Source: CAZCQP01 sp964500895 | GTDB taxonomy: Bacteria; Bacillota; Clostridia; Lachnospirales; JAISER01 | DNA length: 59,812 nucleotides | Reading direction: 5' to 3' | Assembly (NCBI GenBank): GCA_964500895.1 | Contig: CAZCQP010000012.1 | Span: forward strand, 1 to 59,812 | Shown here: piece by piece, positions 8,017 through 17,661 of the stretch | Position numbering within the stretch: position 1 is the stretch's first letter | Layout: each line of letters opens with the position of its first letter | Notes under the pieces: model-generated | Told to the model about the DNA's origin: nothing | Database searches by the model: none | The model's input: only the letters and a program-made list of their open reading frames with translations | Translations under genes and position numbers: made by a program

Positions 8017-10716
8017 ATGGAAAAACAAGGCACCCCAACACCCACAAAACAACTGATGGAACCCGCCAGCCTATGGGCCTTTGTGCTGGAGCATGTGAAA
8101 GCGTACCGGCTTACCGGGGAAGAAAAAGCGCTGTACACCTTACGGCACGAAGCGCTGGTGGCTTTTGCCGCCGCCCCTGCCAGCATATGGCATTGTTTGT
8201 GTGCGGTTTTTGCAGAGCTTTTTGCCGGGCAAACAGACGCCGCACGGGTTTTACTGGAAAAGCTGAACAATTTTAGGGGCCATTACCGCAGCAACGACTA
8301 CCAGGTGTATATGGCCCTCCACGCTTTGTGGGTGTGGGAAAATGTGCAAAGCCAAAAAATGAAAAACGCCGGAAAAGGGCTTAAGCACTTGATTGACCAC
8401 AGGCGTGAGGGGGACGGCGGCTTTGGCTGCCTGCTTTTGGGCCTTGTGTTAACGGAAATGGAAGACAAAGAAAATGCCCTGCTGTATTTGCAGGCCGCTT
8501 TTAAAGACGGCTGCCGAAGCAGCCTATTGTTTTTAACATTACACCGGCTGTACCAAAAAGGGACTTTCCCGCCGGTGGATGAACCCATCACCATGGTTTT
8601 CCTCCACTGGTGCATGAACCAAGGGCAAAACACCGCCGCCATGACGGAAGCCATGGGCTTTATGGAAACCCCTGTGCCGGAAACCCACATTTGGGCCATG
8701 CTGCCCATGCTTGAAAAATCCCGGGATGCCTGGCTGTTAAAGGCGGTGTGCGGCCATCTGCTGCAAAAGAAAGCCATGTCCCGGTTTGCGCTGGACATTT
8801 ATGAAGAAGCATTCAACCGCCAGCTTACCCTGCCCGGTTTGGTGGACATGCTGGTGCATACGGCCTGCCACCACCGCCATACCCCTCTAAACCCCTATTG
8901 TGTGGGGAAATATTTAACCACCCACGGCTGGGAAGCAGAGCCGGAGGTGAAAGCCTTTTTGTTTTACCACTTGCTTACAGACAGCGCCCATGCCCCATTG
9001 TTGGAAGCCCATGAACGGGAACTGTGTGCCTTTGCCGTGGCTTGTTTAGACGACCCGGAATTGTTGGAAAACCCATACATTCACCCTATTTTTGCCCACG
9101 CCTACATGGCACAGGAGCAATACCCCTTGCCGGAACCTTACGTCCAGGCCATGGAAGAACACCTTATGCACGTGTTGTTCCTTCATGCCCTAACCTTTGA
9201 CGACCCTGCCGTCACCCAAGTGTGGGTGGTGGAAGCAGAGCGCAAAGCGGTTTTGCGTTACCCCGTAAGTGACGGCAAAGCCATGGTGCCTGTGGTGGGG
9301 GAAGCCCCACAGTTTTTGGCCTTTTCGGAGCAAAAGCAGACGTTTCTGTCTCCGCCCCTTGCGTGCCTGCCCGTTGTGGCAAACGCTGGGCCAGACTTAA
9401 TGCTTGAACTATACCGCCGGGGCAAAAGCACAGATGAAGCGTTGCTCATTGCCTTGTCCCGCCACATGCTGGCCATGGAAACCCAGGAACCGGAAGCGGT
9501 GGACGTTTTGCATGATGCACTGGCCACCGGGGCTTTGTCTCAACACTTTACCATGCAGTTAAGCGCCGGGCTGGGCAGCTTCATGTACAACCAAAACCGA
9601 TACGACCGGGCGCTGAACTATTATAACGAAGTAGACGAAAACCTGTTAAACGACCAAACCATCGAAGACATGCTGAACATTTTCATGGCCACCGGTGAAT
9701 ACCAAAAGGCCATTGCCCTCATGACTAAAAAGTCCCACTGTATTGCCGACCGCACCTTGTTCCAAACATTAAAAATTTTAGCGGTAAAACAAACTTTTAA
9801 TCATTTAATTGCAGACATTGCCTATGAACTTGTGTTAAAATCCTGGTATGACAAAACGTTGGTAGATGTTGTGCTGGGCCACTATAAAGGCAGCCAGGAC
9901 GAATGGCAGGCGTTAAGCCAAACGTTGGCCCACATGTCTGCGCCGGAACTTTTACTGGATGAAATCATTCTTAAAAACAGCATTCAGATGCACAAGCTGG
10001 ATGAAGGGGCGCAAAAAGTGTTTTTGCGTATGGTGGAACATGCCCCCGAAAACCCGCTGGTGGAAGCCTTTGCCACCTACTGCACTTATGAAATGCTGGT
10101 GAACCAGGTGAAACCCACCTACGACACTTTGGCCATTTTGGAAAAACGCTACCTGCAAAACCAAGACAAGCTGTTGGCCTACGCTTTGTGCACCGTCTAC
10201 ATCCATCACAGCGTTACCACCCGGCATTCAGATGCCATACTGGCAGATACCTGTGCCCGGATGGTTGCAGAAGACGTAATATTACCGGTATTTAAAGACT
10301 GGGCGCACAAAGGGGACTATGCCGGGTTCATCATGAAACGGCTGCCTTTGCTGTACCAAGGGCAACCGAACCGCCAAGTGGTGGCCCATGTGCGCATAGA
10401 TGGAGAGGAAAGCTACACCCCCCACCCCCTGCATTATTTGCGTTTTGGGCTGTACATTGGGCACGTAACGGTTTTTTACGGGGAAAAGGTGACGGTGTAT
10501 TACAGCGAGGAGACGTCAGCGGGCAGCATCACTTCCGAAGTGTTCCACATGGAAGGTACCGGGCTTTATATGGAGGAGCACCCGGAAGGCAAAGAGCCTT
10601 ATTTCACCGTAAACAATGCGCTGATTTACGAGGCCATGTTTAAATATGAGCAAGTTGAGGAAATGATAACAGAAATGTTGAAACCCCCATTTCATACCAG
10701 GGGCGCACTTTTATAA
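8017..10716 (+). CDS. DUF5717 C-terminal-like helical-repeat protein
   Basis: This 899-residue soluble protein is almost entirely helical with TPR-like repeat patterns (for example GSFMYNQNRYDRALNYYNEVDENLLNDQTIEDMLNIFMATGEYQKAIALM, here only described by its ends and A-Y-A spacing) and a short beta-rich C-terminal part with LRFGLYIGHVTVFYGEKVTVY. The C-terminal pattern resembles the end of DUF5717 proteins. TPR-like repeats commonly bind peptide tails, including those of Hsp70. No catalytic motif or membrane segment was found. The ATG lies 3 bp after the previous stop, so translation is probably coupled. Confidence 0.6.
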   Translation: MEKQGTPTPTKQLMEPASLWAFVLEHVKAYRLTGEEKALYTLRHEALVAFAAAPASIWHCLCAVFAELFAGQTDAARVLLEKLNNFRGHYRSNDYQVYMALHALWVWENVQSQKMKNAGKGLKHLIDHRREGDGGFGCLLLGLVLTEMEDKENALLYLQAAFKDGCRSSLLFLTLHRLYQKGTFPPVDEPITMVFLHWCMNQGQNTAAMTEAMGFMETPVPETHIWAMLPMLEKSRDAWLLKAVCGHLLQKKAMSRFALDIYEEAFNRQLTLPGLVDMLVHTACHHRHTPLNPYCVGKYLTTHGWEAEPEVKAFLFYHLLTDSAHAPLLEAHERELCAFAVACLDDPELLENPYIHPIFAHAYMAQEQYPLPEPYVQAMEEHLMHVLFLHALTFDDPAVTQVWVVEAERKAVLRYPVSDGKAMVPVVGEAPQFLAFSEQKQTFLSPPLACLPVVANAGPDLMLELYRRGKSTDEALLIALSRHMLAMETQEPEAVDVLHDALATGALSQHFTMQLSAGLGSFMYNQNRYDRALNYYNEVDENLLNDQTIEDMLNIFMATGEYQKAIALMTKKSHCIADRTLFQTLKILAVKQTFNHLIADIAYELVLKSWYDKTLVDVVLGHYKGSQDEWQALSQTLAHMSAPELLLDEIILKNSIQMHKLDEGAQKVFLRMVEHAPENPLVEAFATYCTYEMLVNQVKPTYDTLAILEKRYLQNQDKLLAYALCTVYIHHSVTTRHSDAILADTCARMVAEDVILPVFKDWAHKGDYAGFIMKRLPLLYQGQPNRQVVAHVRIDGEESYTPHPLHYLRFGLYIGHVTVFYGEKVTVYYSEETSAGSITSEVFHMEGTGLYMEEHPEGKEPYFTVNNALIYEAMFKYEQVEEMITEMLKPPFHTRGALL

Positions 10717-10732
10717 CACAGGAGGAAACCAT

Positions 10733-12415
10733 ATGGGCACGCTGGGTTTAGATTTAGAACGGGGCTTATTTTTAGGCATAGATTTTGGCACCACCAATTC
10801 GGTGGTGAGCTTGTACAACGATGCAGAAGGGGAAGCGCAAACCATTCCCATAGACGGCAGCAACATTTTCCCCACCGCCATCCAGTTTGAGGCAGACCCG
10901 GAAGATGCGGGCAAGCTGTTGCGCATTTTTGGCATACAGGCCAAAGAAGCGGCCATCATTTACCCGGAAAGCACGGTGCTGTCTGTGAAACGGCTGTTGG
11001 GCAGCGATGAAAACGTGACGGTGACCGTGGAAGGAAACGCCTTCTCCTTCACCCCTCAGCAAATTGCCGGGGAGATTATTAGCTATTTAAAAGAAAAAGC
11101 CGACCAATACGTGCAGGAAGAACTGGGGCTTTTAGGGGAATTTTCCGGCTGTGTCATCACCGTGCCCGCCAACTCTACAGACAAACAAAAGAAAATGACC
11201 AAAGAAGCCGCTGTGCTGGCTGGCTTTGACGAAGATAACGTGTTTTTGAGGCTGGAACCCGCAGCGGCCGCTGTAAGCTATGCCATCACCGAAAGCAGCG
11301 ACAAAAAAGTGCTGGTGTACGACTTCGGCGGCGGCACTTTCGATGCCTGTATTTTGGAAGTGAAAGTGGCGGAAATGGGGGAACCTTCCATTGCCATTTT
11401 AAGCACTTACGGTGATAACCACTTGGGCGGCAACGATGTAGACAAAATCATTATGGATTGCATATATGAGGAATTTAAAAAACTGACCAACGGCGCTATA
11501 GATTTATTCGACGAAAACATAGACGACGGGGTGTCCAAACGTCATAAACGGGTGGCTGTGATGCGGCTTTTGCAAATGGCCAACCAAGCTAAGGAACGGC
11601 TTTCCCAAGCCAAATCCACCAAAGTTACTTTGGCGCCCTTCATACAAGAACCTAAAATTGTAAACATCAACATGGAGCTTACCCGGGAAGACTTTCTCAC
11701 TCACAAACGGGTGAACCCCCTGGGGGATGCCCCGGAATTGTTTGAAAAATTCAGAGATAAGAGCTTGGAAGATTTATTAGATGCCACCATCCATTGTGTG
11801 GACCGTTGCTTAAAAGCCGCCAATTTGTCTGAACAAGACATTGACGAAATTTTCCTGGTGGGGGGTTCCTCCTCCATCCCCTTTGTAAGCGAGCACATTG
11901 CCAACAAGTTTGGCAAAGCCCCTTACAAATCCCGCTTAAGCCCGGCGTTGTCCATTTCCCAAGGGGCGGCGGTGTATTGCAACATGGTGATGATGCCCAC
12001 GGTAAAAGGGCCAGTGGTGCATGAAAAAACCATTCACCCCGTGGGGCTGGAAATTGCAGGGCGGCGGTTCTTGGAAATTGTGAAAGCCGGGACAGACATT
12101 CCAAAAGACGGCCTAACTGTGGAGGCCCACGAACTGCTCACCACCAACTTTGACAACGTAACCAGCATGGCCATTGTGGTGTACGAAAACACCGAACCTA
12201 CCACTGAAAAGGCCACTTTAAGCGTGAACCGTGAAGGCATGAAACGGCTGGCGGGCACTTCTTTGCGGGGCATTCCACAAGGGCCAAAGGGCCAGGAAAA
12301 AGTGAAAGTCATTTTTAACGTCAGCCAGGAAAATATGCTGAAAGTCACCGCCCAGAGCATGAGCGCAGACGGTGTGGTGACGGAACTTTCCGTAGATGAA
12401 TTGTACTCCAGTTAA
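10733..12415 (+). CDS. Hsp70 family protein 1 (DnaK-like, short substrate-binding domain)
   Basis: This 560-residue Hsp70 homologue has intact nucleotide motifs: phosphate 1 GIDFGTTNSVVS (about 15-26), phosphate 2 YDFGGGTFDAC (about 196-206) and adenosine FLVGGSSSIPFV (about 374-385). An AGGAGG lies at good distance from the ATG. After about residue 420 there is a short beta-sandwich-like substrate-binding part, with no room for the full DnaK lid (DnaK is about 610-640 residues). It is therefore expected to bind ATP and clients but to differ from housekeeping DnaK. It is the first of four Hsp70 genes in this operon. Client and co-chaperones are not known. Confidence 0.9.
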   Translation: MGTLGLDLERGLFLGIDFGTTNSVVSLYNDAEGEAQTIPIDGSNIFPTAIQFEADPEDAGKLLRIFGIQAKEAAIIYPESTVLSVKRLLGSDENVTVTVEGNAFSFTPQQIAGEIISYLKEKADQYVQEELGLLGEFSGCVITVPANSTDKQKKMTKEAAVLAGFDEDNVFLRLEPAAAAVSYAITESSDKKVLVYDFGGGTFDACILEVKVAEMGEPSIAILSTYGDNHLGGNDVDKIIMDCIYEEFKKLTNGAIDLFDENIDDGVSKRHKRVAVMRLLQMANQAKERLSQAKSTKVTLAPFIQEPKIVNINMELTREDFLTHKRVNPLGDAPELFEKFRDKSLEDLLDATIHCVDRCLKAANLSEQDIDEIFLVGGSSSIPFVSEHIANKFGKAPYKSRLSPALSISQGAAVYCNMVMMPTVKGPVVHEKTIHPVGLEIAGRRFLEIVKAGTDIPKDGLTVEAHELLTTNFDNVTSMAIVVYENTEPTTEKATLSVNREGMKRLAGTSLRGIPQGPKGQEKVKVIFNVSQENMLKVTAQSMSADGVVTELSVDELYSS

Positions 12416-12433
12416 AGATAAAGGGGAAAAATC

Positions 12434-14347
12434 ATGGATGTTTCAACCCCCACGCACCAATCTCAATTGCAATCCCACCCCCCTACAAACCGTGGGCTGA
12501 TGGACAGTTTTGCACACCTGCTTGCCCTTTACGACGGCTACACCTGCCGTCTTTTGCGCCATGCCTTTAAGGCAGTGAAGCAAGGGGTGTCTTTTAAAAT
12601 ACTCATGGCTGGCAAGGCCGCCCCTTTAAGTTGCCAGGACGAAAAGCTTTTCGACTGCTATTTAAACCTTTCCACCCAGCTGTTAAAAGCCCTGATGACC
12701 TTCGAGGCCAAAAAGAACGTGCTGCAAACCCCGGAAGTGCGCAGCATTGCCCAGGGCATTGCATCGGTGTTGGCTTCCCAAATTGGGGGCAACCCGGCTT
12801 TGCCTTCCGGCGGCACAAACCCTGTATCGCTGGAAAAGCGCAACATCATAAAAGCCCACATTCACCAGTTAGGGCTTTTCTTCGACCGTTTGGAAGGGGA
12901 GTTTTTAGAAGCCCACAGCAGGGATTTGTGCCGCAGCTTTTGCCAAGACAGCCTTTTGCGGCTGGATTTAAGCGCCGGGCTGCATATGTTGGAAAACATG
13001 GCTGCCCATATTTTCAACCGGCAGGGTGCCCGGCTGTACAGCTTGTATGAGCAGGAAGCCAATGCTTGCATCGACGGGCTGAACCAACTGTCCAACCGTA
13101 AAGAAGTGACGTTGTATGAAGCGCTGTTAGACCAATACTTAGAGCTGATGAAAACAGTAACAGAGGTGCAAATTCCGGCTTTAATCGCCGTAACAGAAGC
13201 CCAAGGTACCCCGGAAGAAAAAGGGGCCGTGGCCAGCTTTGTGGCGGATTTACACACAGCCGGGGGCGGCTTGTACGCCGAAGGGCTGCGCACAGCGGAA
13301 GCCTTTGCACAAGCCAAGAGCCACCCTTTTGATGCCTCCCAGTGTTTAGACCGGCGGGAGGAATTTGAAGCCGACCTCAAAGAACAGTTAGAGGGCAGCC
13401 AAAGCTTCCCCACCTTCATTTTGGAAGAATGCCGCCCGGCTTACGAACACGCCATTGCCAGCTTTAAAGATGCGGCGCATCGGGCGCTGGAAGACAAGCT
13501 GGAAATGCTGCTGGGCAGGCAGGCACGCCTAAAAAGCAGGTACCATTTTGAGAAGATGATTTTTGAAACCGTTTCACTGGCAGAAACCATGGGGGAAGCT
13601 TTTGCCGCCATTGCCGGGTGGCCAGCGGAATCTTTGGATGCTTTGCCGGAAGGCCAGGCCAGAGACATCATTCAAGGTGTAGCGGAAACGGTGGCCATTA
13701 AAGTGGAAAGCATTCAAGAACATAAAGAACATTTCAACTTAACCTGCAAGGAAGTTTTAAACATTGGGCCGGACGGACAGTACGGCACGGAACTTCCCCC
13801 GGAGGAACGGGAGTTTTTGGCCATTGCTTGTTTTCGGCGTTTGTGCCGGTTGCTTGGGGAAAAAGCCGCCCAAAGTGAACCTTTAGAAGACTACCCCATG
13901 CCGGAACTTTTAACCCAAGCCACGGATAACGAAGCGGTGCAAACAGCCATTCACCTGCTGCATAAAACATGGCAAAAACAGCAAGCGGCCATCGACAAGG
14001 CCATGCTGGCCTTAAAAAAAGAGTGCTTGTTATACGAAATGAGCACCTTTGAAGAAATGATGCACTTTAGCATTTCTCGGCTGCGGGATGAAGAAAACCC
14101 ACATGCCACCGCTTTTGTGGCGCTGATGGACCACACCAATGCCGCATTAACGGGCATTTTGAACCGCCACGGCATTTCTGCCATTTCCCCTGCCCCACAC
14201 ACACCCTTTGACGGCAAAACCTGCGAAGTGCTCATGGCCGAGCGGCAGGAAGGTTTCCTGAAAGGGGAAGTGATTAAGGTGTTAAACGCCGGGTATCGGC
14301 AGGAAGATACGGTGTTGCTGCGGGCCAATGTGATTTGCGCAAGATAA
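12434..14347 (+). CDS. Large helical protein with C-terminal GrpE-like domain
   Basis: The product is 637 residues, soluble and mostly alpha-helical, with no family I recognise over residues 1-520. The last roughly 100 residues look like GrpE, the DnaK nucleotide exchange factor: a helix pair (about 540-575), then HGISAISP, PFDGKTCEVLMAE, GEVIKVLNAGY and LLRANVICA. These line up with GrpE's G-V-x-x-I, PFDP-x-x-HEAV, GTVIEVLQKGY and LRPAMVKV. That is my reading of the pattern, not a search result. Placed between Hsp70 genes, it would supply a dedicated exchange factor. No J-domain (HPD loop in a helical hairpin) accompanies it. Confidence 0.65.
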   Translation: MDVSTPTHQSQLQSHPPTNRGLMDSFAHLLALYDGYTCRLLRHAFKAVKQGVSFKILMAGKAAPLSCQDEKLFDCYLNLSTQLLKALMTFEAKKNVLQTPEVRSIAQGIASVLASQIGGNPALPSGGTNPVSLEKRNIIKAHIHQLGLFFDRLEGEFLEAHSRDLCRSFCQDSLLRLDLSAGLHMLENMAAHIFNRQGARLYSLYEQEANACIDGLNQLSNRKEVTLYEALLDQYLELMKTVTEVQIPALIAVTEAQGTPEEKGAVASFVADLHTAGGGLYAEGLRTAEAFAQAKSHPFDASQCLDRREEFEADLKEQLEGSQSFPTFILEECRPAYEHAIASFKDAAHRALEDKLEMLLGRQARLKSRYHFEKMIFETVSLAETMGEAFAAIAGWPAESLDALPEGQARDIIQGVAETVAIKVESIQEHKEHFNLTCKEVLNIGPDGQYGTELPPEEREFLAIACFRRLCRLLGEKAAQSEPLEDYPMPELLTQATDNEAVQTAIHLLHKTWQKQQAAIDKAMLALKKECLLYEMSTFEEMMHFSISRLRDEENPHATAFVALMDHTNAALTGILNRHGISAISPAPHTPFDGKTCEVLMAERQEGFLKGEVIKVLNAGYRQEDTVLLRANVICAR

Positions 14348-14381
14348 AGGATTCAAGAAACTAGCACCCGGAAGTGACGGT

Positions 14382-15998
14382 ATGAACTGGAAACAATTTA
14401 AAAGAAAACGAGACAATGCACCGGGGGAAGCCTCCCGGTTTATACTGGGGGTAGATCTGGGCAACGCTTCCTCCAGCGTTTCTTATTTTGATATACAAAC
14501 CGGCCAGCCGGAACTGATCGACTTAAGCGGCGGTTACGGCAAGCCCTCCATGCCCACCCTGCTACAAATCACCCCAGGGGGCGGGGAATGGGTGTTCGGG
14601 GAATACGCCATTTTAAACCAGGGCGCAGGGGCAGGCCGTGAAGTCACCGTGGGCCATTTAATGAACCGGCTGGGCAAAAAAGAATATGTAGACACCGGCA
14701 CAAAATCTTTAAGCCTTCCCCTGGTGCTGGGGTTGTACATTAAATTTCTTTTAAGCCATGTGAAAAGCATAGACCCCAAGGCCGCCATCGTGGGCATTGT
14801 GTGTGCTGTTCCTGCCCACCTGGACGATGAAGCACGGGAAGAGTTGCTGCTGGCCTTTAAATATGCCGGCTACGAAAAGGAACTCATCGGGCTGTATGCA
14901 GACCGGCAATGCCTGTTTAGCCGTTACCACTTTGACCATAAGGCGGAAACAGAGCGGGTGATGGTGCTGGACTTAGGCAGCAGAGCCATGCGGGGCGGGG
15001 TGTATGATGTGTTGCCCCATGCAGACGGGGTGGACATGCAGTGTGTGTCTTTTTTGGTGGACGAAGCCTTGGGCACAGACCAAATGGATGCCGCCGTATA
15101 CGATTTATTTGCCCGCATTTACTGTGCAAACACAAACCAAGCCCCCCACTTGCTGCCGGAACAAACCAAGGCCCAGCTGGCCCTGTTTGTACACCAGCAA
15201 AAAGAGCTGTTGTTTTTAAAACCCAGCCTTTTAAAGCCGGTGCGGCTTTACTTTAACTTTGCATACCCCCCTTTCCAGCAAACACTGGCTAAAGGTGACA
15301 TAGAACAATTAACGGCCCCCATGGAGCAGCTGCTGCATACTTTTGCCCATCACCTGCTTTCTAAACACATGGGCCGGAAGCCGGAAGCCCTTTCACCGGG
15401 CCACATTGACCGGGTGATTTGCACCGGGGGCGGCTTTGAAATGGCCTGGGCCAAAAGCTGTGTGCAAGACATTTTCCCGGATGCCAACTTTACCTTTTAT
15501 AAAAACCCAAAGGGTGCCATCTCCCAAGGGGCGGCCATTTTAGCCGCCAGGGAGCTGGGGGTTATTGATGCCCCGGTCATTCCGACTATTCAAGACAGAA
15601 GCCAGCTGTTGTGGGACATTGGGGTGATGGTGGTAAACCGTGGGCGCAACGCCCGGTTTTTGCCCATTGCCCCACGCAACGCTTTTTGGTGGCAAACCCA
15701 CGAACCCAAGCTGTTTTTGCTGGATGAACCCACCGACGACAACCAACCCATACACATAGACTTTTACAGCCGAAACATACACGGGGAACTCACCCCTTTG
15801 CAAGCCGTTACACTGGAAGGCTTGCCCAAACGGCCACGAGGGGCCACCAAAATCAAGCTGTCCCTTGCCTTTGCCGGCCATGACCAACTGGCGGTGACGG
15901 TATCGGACTACGGCTTCGGGGCTTTGTTTCCAAAAACCGATTATACACAGACATTTTTCATTCCTACATCCGCAAACACCATGGAGCTTGACGCATAG
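14382..15998 (+). CDS. Degenerate Hsp70 family protein 2 (likely non-hydrolysing)
   Basis: This 538-residue protein follows the Hsp70 actin-like fold, but both phosphate motifs are broken. Phosphate 1 is GVDLGNASSSVSYFD instead of G-I-D-x-G-T-T-N-S. Phosphate 2 is LDLGSRAMRGG instead of D-x-G-G-G-T-F-D, so the glycine loop and the threonine at the DnaK T199 position are lost. The adenosine region (ICTGGGFEMAW) and a terminal AISQGAAILAA helix remain. It begins MNW-x-x-F/Y-K-x-K like the next gene, with which it also shares IDLSGGYGK/IDTSNGFGK, so the two are tandem paralogues. A scaffold or regulatory role as partner of an active Hsp70 is an inference. Confidence 0.82.
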   Translation: MNWKQFKRKRDNAPGEASRFILGVDLGNASSSVSYFDIQTGQPELIDLSGGYGKPSMPTLLQITPGGGEWVFGEYAILNQGAGAGREVTVGHLMNRLGKKEYVDTGTKSLSLPLVLGLYIKFLLSHVKSIDPKAAIVGIVCAVPAHLDDEAREELLLAFKYAGYEKELIGLYADRQCLFSRYHFDHKAETERVMVLDLGSRAMRGGVYDVLPHADGVDMQCVSFLVDEALGTDQMDAAVYDLFARIYCANTNQAPHLLPEQTKAQLALFVHQQKELLFLKPSLLKPVRLYFNFAYPPFQQTLAKGDIEQLTAPMEQLLHTFAHHLLSKHMGRKPEALSPGHIDRVICTGGGFEMAWAKSCVQDIFPDANFTFYKNPKGAISQGAAILAARELGVIDAPVIPTIQDRSQLLWDIGVMVVNRGRNARFLPIAPRNAFWWQTHEPKLFLLDEPTDDNQPIHIDFYSRNIHGELTPLQAVTLEGLPKRPRGATKIKLSLAFAGHDQLAVTVSDYGFGALFPKTDYTQTFFIPTSANTMELDA

Positions 15999-16015
15999 GA
16001 AGGGAGGCACCACCT

Positions 16016-17647
16016 TTGAACTGGGAAGCTTATAAAAAGAAAATTCAAGAAACCGGCCGCTTAGACGAAGATTGTTACGTGCTGGGCATTGATTTAGGCA
16101 CCACCAACGCCATTGTCAGCTACTGGGACAACGCCGCCAAAAAGCCAGAACCCATCGACACCAGCAACGGTTTTGGCAAAATTCCGCTGCCCTCGGTGGT
16201 GCAGTTTAGGCCGGGCAGCGAAGGTACTGCCGGGGAATGGGTCATTGGGGAGGAAGCGTACCGCTCCATGAAAATTTACCCAGAAACCACCGTGCGCTCC
16301 ATCAAGCGTAAAATGGGCACCAATGAAACGGTGACCATAGACGGCAAAGCCTATTTACCGGAGGAAATTTCTGCTAAAATTCTCACCGAACTGATTGAGC
16401 ATTGCCGGGGCTTAAACCCCAAAGCTGAAATTGCCGCCGTGGTGGTGAGCGTGCCCTACGACTTTGACGACAGCGCAAAAAAAGCCACCATGAAAGCTTG
16501 CCAGCTGGCCGGGCTTTCAGATGCACTCATTTGCCTGATAGAAGAACCTAAGGCAGCGGCACTGGCCTACAACTTGCGTCATCAACTGGCGCTGGATGAA
16601 AAAGTGCTGGTGTTTGATTTTGGGGGCGGCACGTTAGACATCACCCTATTCCATGTGGCGGAAAAAGAAGCTCACCGCATGAAGCTGCAAGTGATTAGCG
16701 AAGGTGGCGAGGCCCAACACGGCGGGGACAATGTGGACGACATCCTGCTGGAGCAATGTTACGCCTTCATTCAGGCCAAAACGGGCCAAACCAAAGACAC
16801 CATGGCCCTTGAAAACCAGGTGGAGCTTTCGGTGCGGGCCAGAGAGGCCAAGGAGCGCCTTTCCGGGGTAAAAAGCTTCCGCATTCCCTTCACCTTCTGC
16901 ATCCCACCTTTTGTGGAGCAAATCACCCGGGAGGCCTTTGAAACCCTTATTGACGACTTTACCGAGAAAACCCGCAAACTGGTGCTAAAAACCTTGCGAG
17001 AGGCCTACACCGGCCCTGTTCCCCCGGAAGCGGTGGACCGGGTGCTATTAGAGGGCGGTTCTTCCCAAATGCCTTGGGTGAAAGCCATGCTCATTGATAT
17101 TTTCAACGATGAAAGTAAAATATACACCTCCGAACGCCCGGCGTTGGATATTTCCTTAGGGGCTACCACTTACGCCGCCATGAAAATGGGGCTTTTAGAC
17201 TTGCCGGACATGGAAGCGGAAAAAATGGCGGTGGAGTTTGAGGTGACCGTACCCCACGACATTGGCTTAGAGGTGGACAAGGGCGGGCAAAAGGCTTTCT
17301 TCACCATGATACGCAGGGGCACCCCCTACCCCTTGGCCAAAAAGAGCCACATTTTCACGTTGTCTGGGGAAACCCCGGAAGACATGACCACCTTTAGCCT
17401 AAAAATCATGGAACGGATGGACAAAAACGACCCCATGGAACGCTGCAAATTGATTGGCGAGGTGGACATAACCGGCCTACCCCAGCGGCCCAGCGGCAAA
17501 ACCCGGTTGAAAATCACGTTGTTGGTGGAGGAAGAAGGCGGGCTGGTGAAAGGCTTTGTGGAGGACATGGGTTCCTCTGAAGCCTACCCACCATCCGGCT
17601 ACAAACAAGCTTTCGACCCCAGCCGTTTTGAAAAACGCTACTTATAA
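16016..17647 (+). CDS. Hsp70 family protein 3
   Basis: This is a 543-residue Hsp70 homologue started by TTG, 8 bp after GGGAGG. Motifs are intact: GIDLGTTNAIVSYWD (about 24-38), FDFGGGTLDITLF (about 200-212) and LLEGGSSQMPWV (about 343). It is the paralogue of the preceding degenerate Hsp70, sharing the N-terminal MNW leader. The C-terminal 130 residues form a short beta-rich substrate-binding-like region (HDIGLEVDKGGQKAFFTMIRRGTPYP) without a DnaK lid. It could pair with the degenerate copy, as active/inactive pairs do in other families, but that is inference. Confidence 0.9.
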   Translation: MNWEAYKKKIQETGRLDEDCYVLGIDLGTTNAIVSYWDNAAKKPEPIDTSNGFGKIPLPSVVQFRPGSEGTAGEWVIGEEAYRSMKIYPETTVRSIKRKMGTNETVTIDGKAYLPEEISAKILTELIEHCRGLNPKAEIAAVVVSVPYDFDDSAKKATMKACQLAGLSDALICLIEEPKAAALAYNLRHQLALDEKVLVFDFGGGTLDITLFHVAEKEAHRMKLQVISEGGEAQHGGDNVDDILLEQCYAFIQAKTGQTKDTMALENQVELSVRAREAKERLSGVKSFRIPFTFCIPPFVEQITREAFETLIDDFTEKTRKLVLKTLREAYTGPVPPEAVDRVLLEGGSSQMPWVKAMLIDIFNDESKIYTSERPALDISLGATTYAAMKMGLLDLPDMEAEKMAVEFEVTVPHDIGLEVDKGGQKAFFTMIRRGTPYPLAKKSHIFTLSGETPEDMTTFSLKIMERMDKNDPMERCKLIGEVDITGLPQRPSGKTRLKITLLVEEEGGLVKGFVEDMGSSEAYPPSGYKQAFDPSRFEKRYL

Positions 17648-17661
17648 TTGGAGGGATTCAC

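Noticed and set aside
5790..10716. Zorya-like defence system (ZorA-like coiled-coil MotA protein)
   Set aside because: No ZorB (OmpA/MotB-like) protein and no ZorC/D/E nuclease or helicase is present; the neighbours are Hsp70 family proteins.
12631..13050. Long open frames overlapping the chaperone genes in other frames and on the opposite strand
   Set aside because: They have low-complexity or odd composition, no family resemblance and no ribosome sites, and lie wholly inside strongly supported genes.
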